The position numbers were made by a program, and so were the translations under genes. A stretch of DNA of 64,000 nucleotides, from positions 1 through 64,000 of the forward strand of contig NZ_RHOD01000001.1 in the NCBI RefSeq assembly GCF_003946095.1. Direction: 5' to 3'. The notes below the pieces were generated by a model that was not told the origin of the DNA, searched no databases, and was given only the letters and a program-made list of their open reading frames with translations. The DNA comes from Levilactobacillus lindianensis (GTDB taxonomy: Bacteria; Bacillota; Bacilli; Lactobacillales; Lactobacillaceae). Below are positions 25,696 through 34,530 of this stretch, piece after piece; the first letter of the stretch is position 1, and every line of letters begins with the position of its first letter.

Positions 25696-25875
25696 AGCCG
25701 GAGGGGCCAGGGTCGGAGCCCTGTGTCGGGGCTGTTGGGTCGGCGATCCTGCCGGCCTTACAGCCCGGGACGTCGCTAAGACCCACGCTTTTGTGGGGCT
25801 TAGTGCGAGTCCGAAGACCGCCCTTTGGCTTCGGGCGTGCCCCACAGGACGTAGACCCTGGCCACCGCAGGCGGC
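25696..25875 (+). repeat. Family A multi-stem repeat, forward copy (subtype A5)
   Basis: Ends AGCCGGAGG and CCGCAGGCGGC; outer arms GGCCAGGGTC/GACCCTGGCC. Three inner hairpins: GGTCGGCG/GCCGGCC, GCTAAGACCCACG/GTGGGGCTTAG and CCGAAG/CTTCGG. It follows the nox terminator. Confidence 0.92.
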
Positions 25876-25892
25876 CCAATACCGCCAAGATC

Positions 25893-25920
25893 AAAAAAAC
25901 CGAGACACGAGGTCTCGGTT
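25893..25920 (-). terminator. Terminator of nox
   Basis: On the minus strand AACCGAGAC/GTCTCGGTT form a short GC hairpin followed by TTTTTTG. Confidence 0.85.
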
Positions 25921-25940
25921 CAAAGATTCAAATAGTCAGA

Positions 25941-27341
25941 TTAAGCTTCCTCTGGGTCCTTGTCGACCCCAGCGGTCAGGCGTGGATGGTTGTTTCCACG
26001 CTTCGTTTCCTTTTCCACGGCCTGTTGGGCTACCAAGTTCTGGTAGTTGAATGGGTCGTCGAAGTTTGGATTGAACAGCATGTCGACGAAGGCCAAGTCA
26101 TCAATCGTGTTGCGGTTTTGAATCGCAATCGAGATGGCATTAGCGGACTGGGCAACTTCATGTTTACTGAAGAATTGGGCCCCTAAGATCCGCCGATTCT
26201 TCCGGTTGTAGACCAGGTTAATCGTCAGGTCGTCAGTCGTTGGCATGTAGCTTGGCCGCCAAGTGCCCTCGAAGGTCACTTGATCGGCATCGAAGCCGGC
26301 GTTTAAGGCATGATCGATGGTCAATCCGGTTGAGGCTAACGTCCGACCGAAGATGACCATGGCTGACGTGGCTTGCGTCCCCATGTATTTTTGGATATTG
26401 CCGAACACGTTAATCCCGGCCAACATTCCTTGACGGACGGCGTTGGTGGCAAGTGGCGTGTAAGCTGGCTTACCAGTTGGATTGAAGTTAACGACACTGG
26501 CGTCCCCACAGGCAAAGATGTCTGGGTTCGACGTTTGGACGTAATCGTTAATGATGATTGCGCCTTGCTTGTTCATTTCAACCTGACCCCGTAAGAGTTC
26601 GGTGTTTGGTACGAACCCGGTACAAACCACGGCTAAGTCGGCCGTGAAGTCCCCGTTCGTGGTTTCGATAACCAGTTCGCCATTGTCATTCCCGGTAAAG
26701 GAAGTGACGCGCCGATCCAAGAGCACTTTGACCCCTTCATCGGTAAGGATGCTGACGATGTGATCTGAGAGGCCCTTGTCGACGTAGTGGTTCAAGATGA
26801 TGTCACGGGATTGAATCAATTGGACATCGTGACCCGTCCGTGCATAGCTTTCAGCCAATTCGGTTCCGATATAACCAGCCCCGATAATGGCAATTCGCTT
26901 GTTATCCTTAGCGGCCTTGTCGATGGCCACGGCTTGTTCGTAATTCTTACATAACATGACCTTGTCTTCGTCGATCCCAAAGATTGGTGGGACCGTCACC
27001 GTTGACCCGGTGGCCATGATTAATTTGTCATAAGTATCCGTCTTCATGTCCCCAGAGTCCATATCGACCACTTGAACGGTCTTGTTCTCGGAATCAATCT
27101 TGATGACGTTGTGACGCGTCAACACCTTTGCCCCAGCTTCGGTTAATTGTTCCGGGGAAGAATAAAACATGTCTTCTAGATGTTTGACTTGTCCGTCTAG
27201 GAACAGAGAAATCCCACAAGACAGAAAAGAAACATTCGTATGCCGTTCATAAATGGTAACTTCCGTCTCTGGATGATCTTGTAAAATTTGTAACGCTGCA
27301 TTCGTACCAGCGTGTGTACTACCAACAATGATGACTTTCAT
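25941..27341 (-). CDS. nox: NADH oxidase, water-forming
   Basis: A 466-residue FAD enzyme that oxidises NADH with four-electron reduction of O2 to water in the cytoplasm. Motifs: IVGSTHAGTNAA (FAD site, with H10), SFLSCGIS with the redox-active C42, the second dinucleotide motif IAIIGAGYIGTELAES for NADH, and FACGDASV for FAD. The length and single Cys match lactobacillus and streptococcal Nox. It regenerates NAD and removes oxygen beside pyruvate oxidase. A palindrome at 27471-27491 lies about 130 bp upstream. CoA-disulfide reductase is a relative but usually differs around the Cys; Nox is the better call. Confidence 0.92.
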   Translation of the reverse strand: MKVIIVGSTHAGTNAALQILQDHPETEVTIYERHTNVSFLSCGISLFLDGQVKHLEDMFYSSPEQLTEAGAKVLTRHNVIKIDSENKTVQVVDMDSGDMKTDTYDKLIMATGSTVTVPPIFGIDEDKVMLCKNYEQAVAIDKAAKDNKRIAIIGAGYIGTELAESYARTGHDVQLIQSRDIILNHYVDKGLSDHIVSILTDEGVKVLLDRRVTSFTGNDNGELVIETTNGDFTADLAVVCTGFVPNTELLRGQVEMNKQGAIIINDYVQTSNPDIFACGDASVVNFNPTGKPAYTPLATNAVRQGMLAGINVFGNIQKYMGTQATSAMVIFGRTLASTGLTIDHALNAGFDADQVTFEGTWRPSYMPTTDDLTINLVYNRKNRRILGAQFFSKHEVAQSANAISIAIQNRNTIDDLAFVDMLFNPNFDDPFNYQNLVAQQAVEKETKRGNNHPRLTAGVDKDPEEA

Positions 27342-27470
27342 GTTTACCCTCCTACACGAAAAACGATTCTACCGCTAGTCTACTTGAAAGTTAGCGAAAG
27401 ATAAATGACTTCGTCTTGAAAAACATTAAAATAACTGTTATTTCCTCACACTTCTTTAAAAATGACGGCA

Positions 27471-27491
27471 TTATGTGCAACTTACACATAA
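27471..27491. promoter_or_regulatory. Palindromic operator candidate upstream of nox
   Basis: TTATGTG and CACATAA flank a seven-base centre. The half-sites resemble those of FNR/CRP-like or Rex-like regulators, which fits an oxygen or redox-controlled oxidase, but the regulator is not identifiable. Confidence 0.5.
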
Positions 27492-27827
27492 AATTTAGCT
27501 TAGAATCTGAGGATTGGTCTGATCCTTTTTAGCTATAAACCCCGGTATGACGCGGTTTAGCCATAATTACATGAATATTTGTATTGCAAGCTTCATGTTT
27601 GGCCCCCACACCGGCCGTCGATACCATGATCGATCTACCCCCTTGTCAAAACGGGGCTTTTTCAACCGCTTTCATCGCAACTCATCCTTGCCACTTATCG
27701 CGTGATAACAGCAATTAGTAACTGTTTGTCGCCGTTAATCAACCTCACCTAAATTGAGACAGGTTCGCCCCTAAATTCCCGGCAAAGTTAATTATCTAGC
27801 CATTTTTTAAAAAGAGTTACATTTCGC
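27492..27827. other. Intergenic stretch with one weak terminator
   Basis: No gene. ACCCCC/CGGGG with TTTTT at 27636-27662 is a short terminator-like hairpin on the + strand. Nothing else is clear. Confidence 0.35.
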
Positions 27828-27856
27828 TTGCTAACAAACTGGCCGGTGATTATGAT
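27828..27856 (+). promoter_or_regulatory. Promoter of candidate small RNA 1
   Basis: TTGCTA, 17 bases, TATGAT. The spacing is exact and the boxes are near consensus. Confidence 0.7.
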
Positions 27857-27862
27857 TAACAC

Positions 27863-28009
27863 TAGTTAGTTCGTGATACGTTCTGACCTTAAGCACTGTG
27901 ATAGAAGTTAGGAATCACTGTCTATAGATGCACTCCCCCCAAAACAAGTGATTTATTAACAGATTCCTAAATATGGCCCCGAGCAATCCGCATGTTGCTT
28001 GGGGCTTTT
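27863..28009 (+). ncRNA. Candidate C-rich small RNA 1
   Basis: About 147 bases between the promoter (27828-27856) and a terminator (27976-28009, GCCCCGAGCAA/TTGCTTGGGGC then TTTTC). The middle folds as AATCACT/AGTGATT (27913-27953), displaying GCACTCCCCCC in the loop at 27930-27940. C-rich loops of this kind pair with Shine-Dalgarno sequences in other Firmicute small RNAs (FsrA, RsaE, LhrC groups). No open frame with a ribosome site lies within. The loop core recurs in the RNA at 29294-29442. Confidence 0.65.
27976..28009 (+). terminator. Terminator of candidate small RNA 1
   Basis: GCCCCGAGCAA and TTGCTTGGGGC pair with one wobble around TCCGCATG, followed by TTTTC and further T-runs. Confidence 0.85.
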
Positions 28010-28028
28010 CTTTTTGCCTTTTTTTCAA

Positions 28029-28054
28029 TAAAAAAGACACCCCTAAAGGATGCC
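28029..28054 (-). terminator. Terminator of dedA
   Basis: On the minus strand GGCATCC and GGGTGTC pair (with wobbles) around TTTAG, followed by TTTTTT. It begins within the stop codon region. Confidence 0.65.
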
Positions 28055-28689
28055 TAAGCCCGCTGATGCCAAGCAGTCACGCCGCGTCTGACCACGACGG
28101 GAACCACCATCAGCACCAGGAACAACCAGGTGAAGTTCTGACGAATAAACGGAGTATTGCCGAAGAAGTAACCGACCGCACAACAACTAAAGACCCATAA
28201 GAAACTGCCAATGAGGTTGTAGATCCGAAACTGCCGCCAGGCCATGTCTGCCGTCCCCGCCATGATGGGGACGAAGAGACCCACGAAGGGGATGAAACGC
28301 CCAATTAACAGGGTTTCACCTTCATTGTTGGTAAAAGCCGCGGTGGCCTGTTCGACTTTCTGATTGGGAAGTCGCGCAATCATTTTGGCTTGCCGCTTCC
28401 CCCAGTGAACGGTACTCAGATACTTAATGACCGACCCCAAGGTAGCGGCCATCGTAAACATCACGATCAGCCACCAGATATTTAATCGCGACTCTGGCGC
28501 GGCCGCAATCGACCCCGCCATAAACAGGAGCGATTGGCCGGGGATAAAGGAAAAGATCAACATCCCCGACTCTAAAAATATTAAGAAAAACAGTACCGGG
28601 TAGATGCCGGTCCCTAACTGATTGGTTAGGGGCACCAGCACACTCAGTGGATGCCAAATGATCGCCCAAATCTCAGCGAGTAACGTCAT
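28054..28689 (-). CDS. DedA-family membrane protein
   Basis: A 211-residue polytopic protein of the DedA/SNARE-associated (VTT) family, thought to move polyprenyl or other lipids across the membrane. Motifs: FLESGMLIFSFIPGQSLLFMAGSIAA and GRFIPFVGLFVPIMAGTADMAWRQF, with the conserved Glu and the Arg/Pro/Gly of the re-entrant helices. The start is at the ATG behind GGAGG; 13 further codons are open upstream without support. It is flanked on both sides by the two related C-rich small RNAs, which read convergently to and away from it. Confidence 0.88.
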   Translation of the reverse strand: MTLLAEIWAIIWHPLSVLVPLTNQLGTGIYPVLFFLIFLESGMLIFSFIPGQSLLFMAGSIAAAPESRLNIWWLIVMFTMAATLGSVIKYLSTVHWGKRQAKMIARLPNQKVEQATAAFTNNEGETLLIGRFIPFVGLFVPIMAGTADMAWRQFRIYNLIGSFLWVFSCCAVGYFFGNTPFIRQNFTWLFLVLMVVPVVVRRGVTAWHQRA

Positions 28690-28728
28690 GTCACAACCTC
28701 CATCGCTAACTGGGGTCAACTCCTCCAA

Positions 28729-29258
28729 ATTAGCCGAATATCTATAAACAATTAACAGGTGATTATTGTAACTTTAATCGCGACAAATAGCCAAATTTTC
28801 ACCTTTTCTAGGGACAAAGTCACCAATAATAGTCAAGCCGCCAAACAATTCTATGGTTCATCAAGTCAGGTGACACGGCCTTGTCAGCCTACCGCCTGTG
28901 ACCAGACTGTAATGAAACCTATTTCCGAACAACGGTCAACCCCCACTGGTAAAATCCAGCGGCAGGTCATGCCTCACAGCGCCGAAAGTGTCGCTAAGTG
29001 CCGTCCTTTCTATCCCACAGGTCCATTATACGGTTATTTTCGACAAAGTCGGGGACTATTTTTCCAGATAAAACGACCGCCGATTATTCTCTGGCGGCCG
29101 TCAACCCTTATCATATGGGCGTTAAATTCAGTTATACCCTACGCAAATTACGCTAATAGGTGTGCCCCAACATTTTTCAGTAACTCGCTAATTTAGGTCC
29201 GCAAAGAGGCTTAATTACGCCCCTTCCCAGTTATTAGTAAATTTATGAAACCAATCAA
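28729..29258. other. Intergenic stretch, no gene supported
   Basis: A + strand frame of 145 codons spans much of this, but it has no ribosome site, irregular composition and no recognisable domain. The stretch probably holds the dedA promoter and little else visible. Confidence 0.4.
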
Positions 29259-29287
29259 TTGCGCCTAATCTTGCCAGGGGTTACACT
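29259..29287 (+). promoter_or_regulatory. Promoter of candidate small RNA 2
   Basis: TTGCGC, 17 bases, TACACT. Confidence 0.6.
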
Positions 29288-29293
29288 ACAAGC

Positions 29294-29442
29294 AAGTTAG
29301 TAGCAACGACGCTACTAGCTGAGTTGCATCAATTCTTATTACTCTTTTTTACGAGCAGCAATTAGCACTCCCCCAAAGTTTCTAAGAAACCTGCTCGTAT
29401 CCCCCCTCAAGCCGCGATAGCTCGATATCGTGGCTTTTTTTG
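29294..29442 (+). ncRNA. Candidate C-rich small RNA 2
   Basis: About 149 bases with promoter 29259-29287. It folds as a 5' hairpin (GTTAGTAGC/GCTACTAGC, 29296-29320), a middle stem ACGAGCAG/CTGCTCGT (29351-29398) whose loop holds GCACTCCCCCAAA at 29365-29377, a second C-run (ATCCCCCCTC) and a terminator (29410-29442). The loop core is shared with small RNA 1, while the stems differ, which suggests two diverged members of one regulatory RNA family. No peptide frame with a ribosome site is present. Confidence 0.68.
29410..29442 (+). terminator. Terminator of candidate small RNA 2
   Basis: AGCCGCGATA and TATCGTGGCT pair around GCTCGA, followed by seven T. Confidence 0.9.
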
Positions 29443-29695
29443 TGCCATCGGAGAGGGGGCGCAGAAATCAGGGATCGGCTGGCAAGACTGCCTAACAGGG
29501 CCTGTCAGCTACCTAGGCCCCTAACCACCGGATTTAGCCTAACTAAAGGCACCTGTGACCGACAGCTATTTTGGGTTTACGGGACTATTCATCTGTCACC
29601 ATTTCACCGCCGAGACCAGCCTCATGCGTCCAGTTAGGCAATTAACCTCCGCAACCAGGATACGGCAAAACCCGTGTTGATTTCGCCACCAGTGT

Positions 29696-29748
29696 AGCCG
29701 GAGGTGCCCACCGCGTTCCAGCCCCCTAGCTGGGCGCCAGGAGGCGGC
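29696..29748 (+). repeat. Family A repeat remnant, forward
   Basis: 53 bp keep both ends (AGCCGGAGG and GGAGGCGGC) and short arms GGTGCCCA/TGGGCGCC around ACGTTCCAGCC-like core bases. All inner hairpins are lost. It is a deletion product, just after degV. Confidence 0.8.
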
Positions 29749-29769
29749 CTTCACCATCTCCAGCCAGAA

Positions 29770-30624
29770 TTAGTCCAACACCTGAACCCCAACACCAATC
29801 AGCCCAGGTCCAGTGTGCACGCCAAGTGCGGGTGATACATCCCCGGCATACCAGTCCAACACGTTTGGGTGGGCGGCTTTTAAGGCCGTTAAAACGCGTT
29901 CTCGCAGGTCCGGGTCGGCCCCGTCACAGACGGCCACATTGACCCGTTTGGCGGTGCCAATGGCGTCGTTAACCAGGTCTAACAGCTTACCTAGCGTTCG
30001 CTTGGTCCCGCGAACCTTGGCGATGGGATAGTAAATTCCCTCTTCATCACACGAAATAATTGGTTTCACATTTAATAGAGTCCCGGCCATGCCGGCGACC
30101 TTACCGATTCGGCCACCCGCCTGCAGGTATTTCAGGGATGGCACGTAGAAGAAGACCTTGGTCTGAGCGGTCACCCGCTCCACCTCCGCCACAATCTCAT
30201 CGAAGGACTTACCGGCATCGCGGAGCTGGGCCGCATAGATGGCCGCAAAGCCACTCCCAATCCCCACACTCCGGGTATTGATGACGTGCACCGTCAGATC
30301 GGTATCCGCCGCCAACAGTTGCGTTTCCTGGTAGGTCCCGGACAGTGCCGCCGAGATGCAGACGGCAATCACGTGGGTGTACCCGGATTCTTGAATCCGT
30401 TCTAAGGCCTCCATGATGTGCTTGCCAGTCGGACTCGCCGTGGTGGCCTTCTCGTTGGCCTGGCGCCGATAGAATTCCGTGGGGGTGATGGTGACCCGAT
30501 CCTCGTAAGCCCGGTCGCGGAAAATCACGTTCATGGGCATTAAGGCCATGTCCGCCGCTTCAAGGACGTCGGCTGGAACATCAGAACATGAGTCTACCAA
30601 AATGGCAATCTTTTCTTGTGACAT
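29770..30624 (-). CDS. DegV-family fatty-acid-binding protein
   Basis: 284 residues. The DegV pattern is complete: ILVDSCSDVP at the start, TTASPTGKH in the ligand loop with its conserved Ser, CISAALSGTYQ, VGIGSGFAA, LKYLQAGGRIGK and the closing HTGPGLIGVGV. In other Firmicutes such proteins (FakB) present fatty acids to the FakA kinase. No fakA is in the window. GAGGTAACAG lies before the ATG. It appears to be a single-gene unit with a long empty upstream region. Confidence 0.92.
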   Translation of the reverse strand: MSQEKIAILVDSCSDVPADVLEAADMALMPMNVIFRDRAYEDRVTITPTEFYRRQANEKATTASPTGKHIMEALERIQESGYTHVIAVCISAALSGTYQETQLLAADTDLTVHVINTRSVGIGSGFAAIYAAQLRDAGKSFDEIVAEVERVTAQTKVFFYVPSLKYLQAGGRIGKVAGMAGTLLNVKPIISCDEEGIYYPIAKVRGTKRTLGKLLDLVNDAIGTAKRVNVAVCDGADPDLRERVLTALKAAHPNVLDWYAGDVSPALGVHTGPGLIGVGVQVLD

Positions 30625-31017
30625 GACTGTTACCTCGTTTCTCCTAGTATCGTTCTTTGATAATAATCGTAATTATAACGCAATTACCTAGTTATTGAAA
30701 CTAGATCATCTGTTGTTTGTTCTGGAAGTCCCTTTACCAAGCAGTAAATTTGCCTTCGCCAAACCGGCTAATTCGATAGTTTCCCCCTATACTAAGTGCA
30801 ATCAAAAAATATTTTGACCAGCATCTATCAATTTTCACTAATTCAGGTATTCGTTCTTTCTATTCGTTTGGGCTGATTTGACTATCGGGACTCCCCTCAC
30901 CGACAAACGCAACGACCACGTCTGGCAACCATGAAACCGGAATCAGAAATATTTCGGTTGTCAGAATAACCATCGACCACGGGTGACTTAAAAGACAACT
31001 TTTTATAAACATAAATG
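30625..31017. other. Intergenic stretch upstream of mntH
   Basis: No gene. It holds the degV promoter at the left and nothing else that I can name until the palindrome at 31018. Confidence 0.4.
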
Positions 31018-31031
31018 TTTGGGCGCCCAAA
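31018..31031. promoter_or_regulatory. Palindromic operator candidate upstream of mntH
   Basis: TTTGGGCGCCCAAA is a perfect 14-bp palindrome 18 bases before the -35 box. An MntR or other DtxR-like repressor is the natural candidate, but the sequence is not a textbook MntR box. Confidence 0.5.
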
Positions 31032-31048
31032 ATTAATACCCCTCAAGG

Positions 31049-31076
31049 TTGACATTGCGGCTCAATAGCCTATACT
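31049..31076 (+). promoter_or_regulatory. Promoter of mntH with a long leader
   Basis: TTGACA, 16 bases, TATACT. Transcription starts near 31083, giving a leader of about 147 bases containing the stem CCCAGTC/GACTGGG (31107-31149). It does not match the yybP-ykoY manganese riboswitch that I know. Confidence 0.75.
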
Positions 31077-31229
31077 TACGAATGGAATCAAAGTCTGTCG
31101 TACGACCCAGTCACACGAAATTGCTCTTATTCGCACCGTTTCGACTGGGACTTCTCCGGACTTTACAGGAAAGACAGAAGTCACTCGACTGCCTGAATTT
31201 CTAAGCCAATAGAAAAGAGGGATTTTTTT

Positions 31230-32606
31230 ATGAAGAATCACGAATCCGATCCAAAGTCCAAGCACCATATGATCCAATCCACTGGCGGCGACCAGAAGAG
31301 TCTCGACGAAGTTAACGGGACTGTCGAAGTTCCGCAAAACGCTGGTTTCTGGCGTACCCTGATGGCCTATACCGGGCCGGGTGCCCTGATTGCCGTGGGG
31401 TATATGGACCCCGGTAACTGGATTACCTCCATCGCCGGTGGTGCCAACTACAAGTACGCGTTACTGACTGTGGTCTTGCTCTCCAGTCTGGTCGCCATGC
31501 TCTTACAAGCCATGTCAGCTAGACTCGGGATTGTGACCGGGAAAGATTTAGCGCAACTCACCCGCGAACGAACCGGTAAGAAGATGGGTTTCTTCCTCTG
31601 GATCGTGACCGAAGCGGCCATCATGGCTACCGATATTGCTGAAATCATCGGGTCAGCCATCGCCTTGAAGCTACTGTTCGGGTTCCCACTGATTGTTGGG
31701 ATTCTGATTACCACCGCCGACGTCTTAATCCTCCTGATCCTGATGAAGTTAGGATTTAGAAAGATTGAAGCCATCGTTGCTACCTTGGTTGCCGTCATCC
31801 TCTTCGTCTTCTTATACGAAGTGATCTTGGCCCAACCAAACGTGGGCCAGATGTTGAAGGGCTACCTGCCTTCCAGCAAGGTGGTCACCAATCAAGGTAT
31901 GCTCTACCTGTCCTTAGGGATTGTTGGGGCGACCGTCATGCCGCATGACTTGTACCTCGGGTCATCGATCTCACAAACGCGAAACTTCGATCGCAAGGAT
32001 CGCAAGAGTGTGGCCAAGGCCATTCGCTTCACCACGATCGACTCCAACATCCAATTGACGTTGGCCTTCGTTGTGAACAGTTTGCTCTTAATCTTAGGAG
32101 CGGCCCTCTTCTTCGGGACCAACAGTGACCTGGGCCGGTTCGTGGACCTATTCAACGCCTTAAGCGACAGTAAGATTGTCGGGGCGATTGCCAGTCCAAT
32201 CCTGAGTATGTTGTTTGCCTTAGCCTTACTGGCTTCCGGTCAAAGTTCCACGATTACCGGAACCTTGGCTGGTCAAATCATCATGGAAGGGTTCATCAAC
32301 CTGAAGATGCCACTCTGGGCCCAACGGGTTATCACCCGTCTGCTCTCCGTGACGCCAGTGATCATCTTCGCCATCTACTATCACGGTAATGAAGCGAAGA
32401 TTGAAAACCTCCTGACGCTCTCGCAAGTGTTCCTGAGTATCGCGTTACCGTTCGCCATGATTCCACTGGTGATGTTCACCAGTAGTAAGGATCTCATGGG
32501 TGAGTTCGTGAACAAGACGTGGTCTCGGATTCTCGGCTGGATCATTGCGGTAATTCTGATTATCTTAAACATCTACCTAATCTTAAATACGTTACATCTC
32601 GCCTAA
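31230..32606 (+). CDS. mntH: Nramp-family manganese transporter
   Basis: A 458-residue proton-coupled divalent metal importer with 11 membrane spans. The metal site is visible in span 1 (MDPGNW, D60 and N63) and span 6 ([11 protein letters not shown], with Met and the conserved His). A hydrophilic 40-residue N-terminal tail is longer than usual for bacterial MntH but common in lactobacilli, which accumulate manganese as an antioxidant. AGAGGG lies before the ATG. Control is likely through the promoter and palindrome upstream and perhaps the structured leader. It is followed by its own terminator. Confidence 0.95.
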   Translation: MKNHESDPKSKHHMIQSTGGDQKSLDEVNGTVEVPQNAGFWRTLMAYTGPGALIAVGYMDPGNWITSIAGGANYKYALLTVVLLSSLVAMLLQAMSARLGIVTGKDLAQLTRERTGKKMGFFLWIVTEAAIMATDIAEIIGSAIALKLLFGFPLIVGILITTADVLILLILMKLGFRKIEAIVATLVAVILFVFLYEVILAQPNVGQMLKGYLPSSKVVTNQGMLYLSLGIVGATVMPHDLYLGSSISQTRNFDRKDRKSVAKAIRFTTIDSNIQLTLAFVVNSLLLILGAALFFGTNSDLGRFVDLFNALSDSKIVGAIASPILSMLFALALLASGQSSTITGTLAGQIIMEGFINLKMPLWAQRVITRLLSVTPVIIFAIYYHGNEAKIENLLTLSQVFLSIALPFAMIPLVMFTSSKDLMGEFVNKTWSRILGWIIAVILIILNIYLILNTLHLA

Positions 32607-32616
32607 CCATGACGAG

Positions 32617-32648
32617 TAGCCCGGCCGGCTTGGTCGGGCTTTTCTTTT
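32617..32648 (+). terminator. Terminator of mntH
   Basis: AGCCCGGCC and GGTCGGGCT pair around GGCTT, then TTTCTTTT. Confidence 0.88.
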
Positions 32649-32733
32649 GCCGTCAGTTAGCTTGCTCGACTGCTTACCAACCGTTGACTTCTCCGCAATC
32701 ACAGCGTATAACTAAAAAAACGAGGTGAGCCCT

Positions 32734-33264
32734 ATGGCAGATTATCAAGTTTCCAAAACGATTGTGCTCAAGTCCCCCACGGCCGACGACGCCCCGGGAT
32801 TATTTGACCTCGTCGACGCGGATCGCCAAACGCTGCGCCGTTGGTTGCCCTGGGCAGATGACACCGAAGCGGTGGCGGATGAGGCCGCCTTTCTCCGCAT
32901 TTGCCAACGCCAGATGGCGCACGGTGAACTTTGGCTAGCCGTAATTTGGGTCGACAATCGGCCGGCTGGCATGATCGACCTGCACAACATCCACGACGGT
33001 CAGGCCGAGGTGGGTTACTGGTTAGGACGTGCCTTTCAGGGCCGCGGGGTCATGACGCAGTGCCTCGAAACCGTTGAGCAGATCGCCTTTACCACGCTTC
33101 ATCTGCGTAAACTCTTCTTGTTAGCGGCTAGTGGTAATTTCGCCAGTCAAGGAGTGGCAAAACGCCGTCACTTTCAAGTGGAGGGCCGGTTGCGCCAACA
33201 GATTCCCGATACCCACGGCGGTTATTGGGACGCGGTGTTATTTGCGAAGTTGGCTTCGGATTGA
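32734..33264 (+). CDS. GNAT acetyltransferase, RimJ/RimL type
   Basis: A 176-residue acetyl-CoA-dependent N-acetyltransferase resembling RimL, which acetylates ribosomal protein L7/L12. Motifs: LFDLVDADRQTLRRWLPWAD near the start, VGYWLGRAFQGRGVMTQCLE (acetyl-CoA loop, with QGRG) and LAASGNFASQGVAKRRHFQ. In the last segment the usual N-x-x-S is altered to NFASQGVAKR, a modest departure. GAGGTG precedes the ATG at 32734; an upstream GTG overlaps it. The real target is unknown. Confidence 0.85.
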   Translation: MADYQVSKTIVLKSPTADDAPGLFDLVDADRQTLRRWLPWADDTEAVADEAAFLRICQRQMAHGELWLAVIWVDNRPAGMIDLHNIHDGQAEVGYWLGRAFQGRGVMTQCLETVEQIAFTTLHLRKLFLLAASGNFASQGVAKRRHFQVEGRLRQQIPDTHGGYWDAVLFAKLASD

Positions 33265-33283
33265 ATTTTTTAGCGTAAATTAA

Positions 33284-33325
33284 AGGCGGTGTGTTCCCGG
33301 AAATGGGAGCACACCGCCTGTTTTA
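33284..33325. terminator. Bidirectional terminator
   Basis: AGGCGGTGTGTTCCC and GGGAGCACACCGCCT pair around GGAAAT, with TTTTAAT on one side and TTTAATTT on the other strand. It ends the GNAT gene and, after the B repeats, the SDR gene. Confidence 0.88.
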
Positions 33326-33354
33326 ATTATTTAGCTTTTTGAATTTACTCTGTT

Positions 33355-33395
33355 GAAACGTGCCAGCCAGGACAGTTGGTTCCGACTCTTTGAAT
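33355..33395 (-). repeat. Family B remnant
   Basis: GAAACGTGCCAGCCAGGACAG is joined directly to GGTTCCGACTCTTTGAATTTA: the two ends of a family B copy without the middle. It is the last of three tandem copies after the SDR gene. Confidence 0.6.
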
Positions 33396-33404
33396 TTACC
33401 TGGC

Positions 33405-33510
33405 CGAAACGTGCCAGCCAGGGCAGCCGACTCCGCTTAACCCCGTAAAGAAAATCATCCAGGTTCGGGATGATTCTCTTTACGACGTTAATGCTCGCTT
33501 GGGTTGGCTC
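33405..33510 (-). repeat. Family B structured repeat, copy B4
   Basis: Sense minus. The loop strands are intact; the inner stem is GTAAAGA/TCTTTAC and the tip AATCATCC/GGATGATT. The outer stem is partly degraded. It is in tandem with B5. Confidence 0.85.
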
Positions 33511-33526
33511 TTTGATTTTACACAGT

Positions 33527-33645
33527 CGAAACGTGTGGTTAAAGGCAGCTGGTTGCGCTTAACCCCGTTAGGAAACTAATCCAAAACCAGGATTAATTCC
33601 CTAACGACGTTAATGCTCGCCAGCTAACCGCCTTTAACCGCACTC
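33527..33645 (-). repeat. Family B structured repeat, copy B5
   Basis: Sense minus. Outer arms GGTTAAAGGC/GCCTTTAACC, inner stem GTTAGG/CCTAAC, tip TAATCC/GGATTA, both loop strands intact. It begins 6 bp after the SDR stop codon at 33651. Confidence 0.9.
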
Positions 33646-33650
33646 TTTTA

Positions 33651-34400
33651 CTAGGCTCTCTGTCCGCCGTCAACGGTAAATTCAGCACCATTAGCGAATG
33701 AAGATTCGTCGCTACCTAAGTAGACACAAACCTCACCGATGTCTTGTGGCTTACCTAAGTGGCCCACTGGCACCGTCTTGGTGATTTGTTCCTTGGCAGC
33801 TGCGGGGATGATGGCCGTATCGATCCAGCCTGGGTGAACGGAGTTAACACGGATATCAATCCCACGTTGGGCTAAGTTCAAGGCCGTGGCGTGGCTCAAC
33901 ATCCGGGTCCCACCCTTACTTGCGGAGTATGCTGGGGCCATTGGTAACCCAATCAAACCGGCAACTGAGGATACGTTGATGATGGAGCCCTTGGCGTCGT
34001 TGGTCTTTTGCATCGTCTTGATAGCGGCCTTTTCACCTAAGAAATTAGCGGTCAGGTTGATGTCGATCACCTTTTGCCAGTCTTCTAATGACAGGTCTTC
34101 AATAGCCGTGTTCGGGCCACCAATTCCGGCATTGTTAACCAGGATATCCAGCTTACCAAACTTTTCAACGGTCGCGTCGATCACCTTTTGCCAGTCGGCT
34201 TCTTTGGCAACATCCTGTTGCACGAAGAGACTGACGTCGTCCCCAAACTTTTCAACGGCGGCATGGCCCCCATCGACGTTGTGGTTGGCGGTAATAACTA
34301 CCTTGGCACCTTCGCGAACGTAGCATTCGGCAATACCGAGGCCGATTCCGGCAACCCCACCGGTAATAATGGCAACTTTACCCTTTAAACGATCAGTCAT
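33651..34400 (-). CDS. Short-chain dehydrogenase, alcohol/glucose dehydrogenase type
   Basis: A 249-residue classical SDR. Motifs: [13 protein letters not shown] for NAD(P), [15 protein letters not shown] with the catalytic Ser, YSASKGG with Tyr and Lys, and [10 protein letters not shown]. The overall pattern resembles R-specific alcohol dehydrogenases of L. brevis and L. kefiri, but the cofactor region ([10 protein letters not shown]) lacks the Arg that helps fix NADP, so NAD may be used. Substrate cannot be read. The start has GAAAGGATG upstream. It is monocistronic, with two to three family B repeats in its 3' region. Confidence 0.85.
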   Translation of the reverse strand: MTDRLKGKVAIITGGVAGIGLGIAECYVREGAKVVITANHNVDGGHAAVEKFGDDVSLFVQQDVAKEADWQKVIDATVEKFGKLDILVNNAGIGGPNTAIEDLSLEDWQKVIDINLTANFLGEKAAIKTMQKTNDAKGSIINVSSVAGLIGLPMAPAYSASKGGTRMLSHATALNLAQRGIDIRVNSVHPGWIDTAIIPAAAKEQITKTVPVGHLGKPQDIGEVCVYLGSDESSFANGAEFTVDGGQRA

Positions 34401-34530
34401 ATCAAATCATCCTTTCAATCTTTTCTATTGTTCAGAATATCACACTCGGCTGGTGGGGGAAAATAATTACCCCTCTTAGTCGTTGATCGGCAACACTGGT
34501 CTTACGAACAACACCTATCAATTAGGATTT

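Noticed and set aside
25599-26186. 195-codon + frame over a family A copy and the end of nox
   Set aside because: It runs through a repeat, a terminator and the antisense of nox; composition is not protein-like.
28759-29196. 145-codon + frame upstream of small RNA 2
   Set aside because: No ribosome site, no domain, odd composition; treated as chance.
29440-29637. 65-codon + frame after small RNA 2
   Set aside because: Begins in the terminator and has no support.
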